Origin: Desulfococcus sp. | GTDB taxonomy: Bacteria; Desulfobacterota; Desulfobacteria; Desulfobacterales; Desulfosalsimonadaceae | Reading direction: 5' to 3' | DNA: 10,367 nucleotides | Assembly: GCA_024641805.1 (NCBI GenBank) | Contig: JAHECJ010000035.1 | Coordinates: forward strand, 1 to 10,367 | Part shown: positions 6,239-10,367 of the stretch, piece by piece | Layout: each line of letters starts with the position of its first letter | Position numbering within the stretch: position 1 is the stretch's first letter | Notes under the pieces: generated by a model | Told to the model about the DNA's origin: nothing | Seen by the model: the letters and a program-made list of their open reading frames with translations, nothing else | Databases searched by the model: none | Translations under genes and position numbers: made by a program

Positions 6239-6269
6239 TTGACATACAAAAATGTATTTATGCTATCTG
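6239..6269 (+). promoter_or_regulatory. Putative rightward promoter toward the phosphoglycerol transferase gene
   Basis: TTGACA at 6239-6244 is a perfect -35 box. The downstream -10 candidates are poorly spaced: TATGCT (6259-6264) after 14 bases, TGCTAT after 16, and TATCTG (6264-6269) after 19. It is the best rightward candidate between amt and the gene at 6442, and would give a leader of about 165 bases. Confidence 0.33.
6245..6256. repeat. TACA-N4-TGTA dyad 2
   Basis: TACAAAAATGTA repeats the TACA-N4-TGTA pattern with its centre exactly 30 bp from dyad 1, about three helical turns. The arms extend one more pair (A...T) to 6244-6257. It begins one base after the TTGACA box and lies within the spacer of the rightward promoter, so a bound protein would block it. 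It is also the inner part of a larger hairpin (AGCATA 6233-6238 with TATGCT 6259-6264). Confidence 0.45.
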
Positions 6270-6430
6270 AATCGTATTATTTTTTAAAATTAGAGGCGGC
6301 GGATTTGGAAGGCGCTTTCAAAATAGGATTCCCGGCACCGACAATCGTAACGTTGAGTGAAATGTTTATTGCTTTATCCGATGTATTAGTAAAAAATCAG
6401 GTGAAAAAAATCGCTATGTTATTTATATAA
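6260..6430 (+). CDS. Small unrecognised open reading frame (56 aa), doubtful
   Basis: I do not recognise this product. It begins MLSESYYFLKLEAADL and ends KKIAMLFI, eleven bases before the next gene. The frame is open back to about 6179 and could also start at TTG 6239, but that TTG is part of the TTGACA box. No Shine-Dalgarno lies before either start; a good AAAAGGAG at 6196-6203 is too far upstream. Codon composition shifts from very AT-rich at the start to more typical in the middle (about 6290-6360), which could mean a real small gene, a gene remnant, or chance. No signal peptide or clear membrane helix is visible. If it is not a gene, 5997-6441 is a 445-base regulatory region. Confidence 0.22.
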   Translation: MLSESYYFLKLEAADLEGAFKIGFPAPTIVTLSEMFIALSDVLVKNQVKKIAMLFI

Positions 6431-6441
6431 ATGGATTCAAT

Positions 6442-8241
6442 ATGAAGAGTGCAAATAATAAAAAATCTGAGTTTAAAAGGTGGGCGTTATTATTTCTGCC
6501 CGCCGTTTGTATAAGTGTTGTCGCACTTGAATGGTTCGGCAGGCAATCCTTTCTGGAAATTCTGAAGTGGATCATTGACCAGCCGGAGGCGTTTGCATTA
6601 AATATTTTCCTGGTCGCGGCGTTTTTTGCAGCCCTTGTCGGATTGACGGGAAGAATGCGTTTAGGCCTTTTCATTGGGGTTTTGACACTTTTGCTTTTCG
6701 GTGCGGTGAACATGCTGAAGCTCCAGATTCTTCATAGCCCTTTGTTGGCATGGGACCTTCTTTATATAAAGCAATTGGGCGCCCTGGGCGTGGCAATAAA
6801 TTCAAAGCAAATGATTTTTTGGGGGTTGTCTGCCGGCATTATTCTGGCTTGCCTGTTTGTCTATTTGTTTAAAAGGAGAAAAAAACCGTTACGGATCAGA
6901 TCTCGTATTTTTTTTACGGGTACGGCGGTCATCGCCATGGGCCTGTTTTGGAATGCATCCGCGGATCCTATCCGGTATCTGGGGGTTGAAAATATCGTCT
7001 GGAACCAGCCCCAGAATTATTTGCAGAATGGGTCTATCCTTTCTTTTTCCATGAATATTTCACCTTTGCTGCTTTCCCGGCCGGAGGGATACGGAAGGGC
7101 TCAGGTATCCAGATTGTTGGAAAACAACCAGAAACCGGAGATTAAGGACGTATCGGTTGACACGCCGCACCCCAGTGTGATCTTTTTCATGAGCGAATCT
7201 TTTTCCGATCTGGCCGGTACCTTGTATGAAACTCCGGGCAACTATCTCGAGAATTTCAAGAAACTGGCTTCTCAATATCCGCACTTTCGGATGATTTCCC
7301 CCACATTCGCCGGAAATACAAGTCTGGTTGAATTTGAGTCACTTACCGGATTGTCTAATGCATTTCTCCCGTCCGGCGCCATCCCTTTTGACCATTATCT
7401 TCATCGGCCGACGCCTTCGCTGGCATGGATTCTTAAGGAAAACGGATACCATACGATTGCCATACATCCATTCCATCCATGGTTCTGGAACCGCAACGTT
7501 GTCTATCCCAATCTTGGATTTGATCAATTCATTTCCATTGATCAGTTTGACCCGGAAGCGAAAAAGGGTTTTTATACCTCGGATGAAGCGCTGGTGGATA
7601 AAATTATAGAAGTGATAGATGCATCCGAAGGGAAGTTTTTTATTCACGTGGTTTCAATGGAAAACCATGGACCCTATATGCCGGGGCGATATGAGGTCAA
7701 TGATGCCCATTTTGAACATCCATTATCCGAGGGGTTGGGGTATGAAACGGAGTGCTTTTTGACCGGTCTTCAGGATGCCGACAAACAGTTGGGCAGACTT
7801 ATAAAATATCTGAAAAGGCGGAAAGAGCCGGTTATCTGTCTGTTTTTCGGCGATCATCAACCGAGCTTCAGCATCGCATTGTATGGTGAATTGGGAAAGC
7901 TCAAGGCGGGCATCGATAAAGAATATCAGAGTTCCGTGGTGCCCGGGCTTATCTATAGCTATCCAAAAGGAATGATCGACGCGAAAGATATTCCGGAGAA
8001 TCTGAGCCCGGCCTATTTTCCGGCAATCATGCTTCACGCGATGGGAATCCCCGTCCCCGGATATATGCGGTATCTGCAGCAAGGGATTTCCCGTTATCCG
8101 GTTGTCCATCGTGATTTTGTGATGGACACCACCGGAAGTCTCCGACCTTTCAGTGAAGAGCGATCAGACCCCTATCTGCGCGGCCTTGAAATCTTGAATT
8201 TTGATGTCCTCTTCGGTTCCAGATTCAGCTGGCCGTTATAA
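6442..8241 (+). CDS. LTA synthase family / phosphoglycerol transferase-type sulfatase-fold membrane enzyme
   Basis: Inner-membrane enzyme of the LtaS/OpgB-like alkaline-phosphatase superfamily. Such enzymes transfer phosphoglycerol or a similar group from phospholipid to an extracytoplasmic acceptor. Of the 599 residues, the N-terminal third has five membrane segments (about 13-31, 52-69, 72-90, 123-142 and 155-171). A large periplasmic catalytic domain follows. Key residues correspond to S. aureus LtaS: Glu252 in MSESFSDL, nucleophile Thr293 in AGNTSLVEFESLTG, His409 in SMENHGPY, and Asp471-His472 in FFGDHQPS. All are present, so it should be active and Mn-dependent. The acceptor is unknown; in a Gram-negative cell it may be periplasmic glucan, a surface polysaccharide or lipid, rather than lipoteichoic acid. 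The ATG at 6442 is preceded only by a weak GGA, so expression may be modest. Downstream genes also encode exported proteins. Confidence 0.9.
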   Translation: MKSANNKKSEFKRWALLFLPAVCISVVALEWFGRQSFLEILKWIIDQPEAFALNIFLVAAFFAALVGLTGRMRLGLFIGVLTLLLFGAVNMLKLQILHSPLLAWDLLYIKQLGALGVAINSKQMIFWGLSAGIILACLFVYLFKRRKKPLRIRSRIFFTGTAVIAMGLFWNASADPIRYLGVENIVWNQPQNYLQNGSILSFSMNISPLLLSRPEGYGRAQVSRLLENNQKPEIKDVSVDTPHPSVIFFMSESFSDLAGTLYETPGNYLENFKKLASQYPHFRMISPTFAGNTSLVEFESLTGLSNAFLPSGAIPFDHYLHRPTPSLAWILKENGYHTIAIHPFHPWFWNRNVVYPNLGFDQFISIDQFDPEAKKGFYTSDEALVDKIIEVIDASEGKFFIHVVSMENHGPYMPGRYEVNDAHFEHPLSEGLGYETECFLTGLQDADKQLGRLIKYLKRRKEPVICLFFGDHQPSFSIALYGELGKLKAGIDKEYQSSVVPGLIYSYPKGMIDAKDIPENLSPAYFPAIMLHAMGIPVPGYMRYLQQGISRYPVVHRDFVMDTTGSLRPFSEERSDPYLRGLEILNFDVLFGSRFSWPL

Positions 8242-8255
8242 ATAAATATCGACTG

Positions 8256-8297
8256 GAACTTGGCAGCGGAACTTAATTAAAAATAGACAAAGAACTT
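8256..8297. repeat. Three GAACTT repeats before the lipoprotein gene
   Basis: GAACTT occurs at 8256-8261, 8269-8274 and 8292-8297 in the 126-base gap after the phosphoglycerol transferase gene. The first two extend to GGAACTT with a 13-base period. The copies are short and unevenly spaced, so this may be chance. I see no terminator hairpin in the gap. Confidence 0.25.
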
Positions 8298-8323
8298 AAG
8301 AAACGATTCTCTATGACGGGAAA

Positions 8324-8351
8324 TTGTTTCAGCCTGATAAAAACCTATTCT
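8324..8351 (+). promoter_or_regulatory. Weak putative promoter of the lipoprotein gene
   Basis: TTGTTT (8324-8329) and TATTCT (8346-8351) are 16 bases apart. Transcription would start about ten bases before the ATG at 8368, leaving just room for the weak AAGAAG ribosome site. Read-through from the upstream gene is equally possible. Confidence 0.25.
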
Positions 8352-8367
8352 TTCAAGAAGAAACAGT

Positions 8368-9144
8368 ATGCGAAAATTGATGGTGTTATTATGCGCGTTG
8401 TGGATGGTGGTATCCTGCGCAACGATTTCAGGCATGGACACCGGTTCGAAGGACGACGAGCTTAAGGCTGAGAATCGGCTGATGCGGAAGAACCGGAAGC
8501 TGGCCCTGCGCGAAAATGAAGTCTTGAAAACCGAAAATATGCAATACCGGGCGAAGGTCAATAAACTGAATGCGGCGCTATCAGATTTGCGTGTGGCCCT
8601 TGAATCGCTGCATTGTCAATACAATGAGGATATGACCCGGATAAATGAAGCGTATGATGATCTCAGCGATCAGTTGATGTGGCTTGAAGAAACAAGTGAT
8701 GAGAAGATCTTGAATCTGACTGAGACGAATCTGGCGCTTGAGAAGAAATATGCAGATGACGTGTCGGCTCTTAATGAACAATTGAAAAAACAGCAGGCCG
8801 CTTTTACTTCCGAGCGCGAGTTATTACAAACAAAGTATGAAACAAAAGTAAAGGCGCTGGAAGATCAGTTGTCATTATCAACGCAGGAGTTAAATGAGAA
8901 AGACATTGTCATCAAATCAATGGAGACGAGTCAGGCGGAATCTCAGGTGCGGATAACCAATTTAGAGAAAATCGTCCAGGAACAGGACCAGATAATAAAA
9001 AAAGGAGAAAAAGATTTCCAGGAACTCTTGAAGTCCAGCCAGAATCTGCAGAAAATCATCGAAGAAAAGCAGGCCATGATAGACTCACTGAACCAGCAGC
9101 GCGGATCAGTCCCTGAACCCTCAAAACAGAATGGCAGTCAATAA
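8368..9144 (+). CDS. Coiled-coil lipoprotein
   Basis: I do not recognise a named family. The N-terminus is a lipoprotein signal: MRKLMVLLCALWM, then the lipobox VVSC with the acylated Cys17. The residue after it is Ala, not Asp, so by the E. coli rule it would go to the outer membrane. From about residue 29 to 245 the 258-residue protein is almost entirely charged heptad-like sequence rich in Leu, Glu, Lys, Asn and Gln, without prolines, which indicates a long parallel coiled coil. The last ~13 residues (GSVPEPSKQNGSQ) are a flexible tail. It could be a periplasmic spacer, scaffold or envelope-tethering protein. The gene starts 126 bases after the phosphoglycerol transferase gene. It is followed after only eight bases by the UshA-like gene, so these two are probably co-transcribed. 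Confidence 0.85.
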   Translation: MRKLMVLLCALWMVVSCATISGMDTGSKDDELKAENRLMRKNRKLALRENEVLKTENMQYRAKVNKLNAALSDLRVALESLHCQYNEDMTRINEAYDDLSDQLMWLEETSDEKILNLTETNLALEKKYADDVSALNEQLKKQQAAFTSERELLQTKYETKVKALEDQLSLSTQELNEKDIVIKSMETSQAESQVRITNLEKIVQEQDQIIKKGEKDFQELLKSSQNLQKIIEEKQAMIDSLNQQRGSVPEPSKQNGSQ

Positions 9145-9152
9145 AAACGGAA

Positions 9153-10367
9153 TTGAAAGGGCAATTGAACACAATTTTTCATCTTTTTTGGAAAACCATC
9201 CTGTTGATCTCCTGCTTGATGCTGGCCAACATTATGGCACCCGCTTCAGCCAGTGCGGATAACGATCATATCAAGCTCCTCCTGACGTCGAATCTAAACG
9301 GCAGGTTTGTCGTTTCCGCTGAAAAACAGGACACGGAAGACCCCATGCTGATCATGGCGCAATCCCTGATCAATGAGCAGAAAAGCAGGCCCGCGGATCT
9401 GTTTCTTGACCTGGGAAATGCATTTTACCCGGGACTTCTTTCACGGTTTTCATACGGCTCCATAATGATGGATTATCTGGAATATCTGCATTACAACGCC
9501 ACCCTTATATCAGCCCAGGATTTAAAAATCGGCATCAGCAATCTGGAGTTTTTGGAAAAGGGAAAAAATACATGCCTGCTTTCCGCAAACATTGAAGAAA
9601 AAGGCAATCCGGTATTTCTGCCGTATTTTATTCAATCTGTAAAAGGTAAAAAAATCGCGTTTATCGGTATTTCATCAGAAAAGGGATTTTTTGATATCGC
9701 CGAAAAAAAACTTCTAAATGTCACCTTAAAAAGTTTTAACGAGGTCCTTGATCGCTGTATCGTCGATCTTCAGAAGCAGGATATCGATTATATGGTCGTG
9801 CTTTCCGGCCGATCCTATTCGGACAATCTCGCTATGATGCAAAGATACGGTGAGATTTCGCTGTGCATCAGCGGCGGGGATTCAACAGGGGATTTGTATG
9901 CCTCAAAGGCCGAACGGGTGGATATCCGGTCCGGAAGATCCATTGTGACACTGACCAACCCCAGCGGCTTCTATACGCTGATGCTTTCGGCGGATAAGGA
10001 CCTTGCCGTTGACTCTTTTGAGTTTCATGCGACCGGATCTTTCCCCATCCGTGACGCGAATTATATTGAATTTAGAAACCGGCTGACGATTTGGAAAGAA
10101 AGGTTTGCCTATGAAGGGGGAGAGGTGGTGGTGGCCGATTCCTGCTGCGAGGTCGATTTGGATGATACCCGGGTCGCCCAGCTGCTTCGTCACTGTTATG
10201 GGGCAGAGGTCGCCATATTGGAAAAAAATACCATCGTGACCCGGAGTATTTCCGGGAAAATCACCAATTCGGATATTCTCCGGATGGTGAATAATGAATT
10301 TCCCATTTTTACCTTCAAAATTTCCGGGAGCGAACTGAAACAGATAGTAAGCGACGGAAAGGATTTG
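9153..10367 (+). CDS. Secreted UshA/5'-nucleotidase-like protein with degenerate active site (3' end outside window)
   Basis: The frame is open from 9117 to the window end, giving 405 residues without a stop. No ATG is suitable; TTG at 9153 gives a classical signal peptide (Lys2, Lys14, hydrophobic 15-29, cleavage near ASA|D36), and TTG 9165 with AAAGGG upstream is an alternative. The layout follows E. coli UshA. LLLTSNLNG (42-50) stands for the HTNDxHG strand, LDLGNAF (85-91) for SGGD, LLSANI (142-147) is identical to the family, and KIAFIGISS matches KIAVIGLT. The 5'-nucleotidase C-terminal domain is seen as SGKITNSDILRMV and ISGSELKQIV. The metal ligands appear lost: N47, N49, N89, Q122, G, D and T replace Asp, His, Asp, Asn, His, His and Gln. 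The GGGIR substrate loop is also missing. Nucleotide hydrolysis is therefore unlikely; a binding or structural role is inferred. Confidence 0.82.
   Translation, partial: MKGQLNTIFHLFWKTILLISCLMLANIMAPASASADNDHIKLLLTSNLNGRFVVSAEKQDTEDPMLIMAQSLINEQKSRPADLFLDLGNAFYPGLLSRFSYGSIMMDYLEYLHYNATLISAQDLKIGISNLEFLEKGKNTCLLSANIEEKGNPVFLPYFIQSVKGKKIAFIGISSEKGFFDIAEKKLLNVTLKSFNEVLDRCIVDLQKQDIDYMVVLSGRSYSDNLAMMQRYGEISLCISGGDSTGDLYASKAERVDIRSGRSIVTLTNPSGFYTLMLSADKDLAVDSFEFHATGSFPIRDANYIEFRNRLTIWKERFAYEGGEVVVADSCCEVDLDDTRVAQLLRHCYGAEVAILEKNTIVTRSISGKITNSDILRMVNNEFPIFTFKISGSELKQIVSDGKDL

Noticed and set aside
9903..10193. 96-codon minus-strand frame opposite the UshA-like gene
   Set aside because: The plus-strand frame aligns with the UshA layout throughout this interval; the minus-strand frame is a shadow.
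1..10367. tRNA genes, CRISPR repeats, transposase genes, prophage or defence genes
   Set aside because: I looked for them on both strands and saw no cloverleaf-like segment, regularly spaced repeats, or recognisable mobile-element or defence protein.

Overview
This window looks like ordinary chromosome of a Gram-negative, anaerobe-type bacterium, most likely a member of the Desulfobacterota (Desulfobacterales-like). The assignment is inference from protein character: a dGTPase of the type seen in Geobacter and sulfate reducers, tandem CxxCxxCC proteins, and an ammonium transporter behind a -24/-12 promoter. Base composition is roughly balanced, except for a strongly AT-rich intergenic region at about 5997-6441. 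I see no rRNA, tRNA, CRISPR array, insertion sequence or phage gene.

Layout. (1) 1-539 is the 3' end of a trypsin-like (HtrA/S1C-type) serine protease gene. (2) 769-1791 encodes a tRNA-dihydrouridine synthase, probably from a promoter so close that the mRNA would be leaderless. (3) 2007-4507 is a rightward run of a dGTPase-like HD hydrolase and two translationally coupled proteins with the zinc/iron-chelating CxxCxxCC domain. (4) 4659-5996 is a leftward ammonium transporter (amt). It converges on the cysteine-cluster genes and ends at an intrinsic terminator that overlaps the end of the neighbouring gene. (5) 5997-6441 is the divergent regulatory region. It holds a sigma-54 promoter and an IHF-like site for amt, two TACA-N4-TGTA dyads 30 bp apart, and a TTGACA box facing right. 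(6) 6442-10367 is a rightward envelope set: a membrane-bound LTA-synthase-type phosphoglycerol transferase, a coiled-coil lipoprotein, and a secreted UshA-type 5'-nucleotidase homologue that runs off the window.

How the genes fit together. dus, dgt and the cysteine-cluster genes are tRNA, nucleotide and metal-cluster housekeeping functions with no evident common pathway. amt appears to be under nitrogen control (sigma-54), but no glnK/glnB gene accompanies it here. The three genes after 6442 all encode products that act outside the cytoplasm. The most unusual item is the last gene. It keeps the overall UshA-like layout, but every metal-ligand position I can align has been replaced, so it is probably a secreted pseudoenzyme. 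It starts 8 bases after the coiled-coil lipoprotein gene and the two are probably co-expressed.
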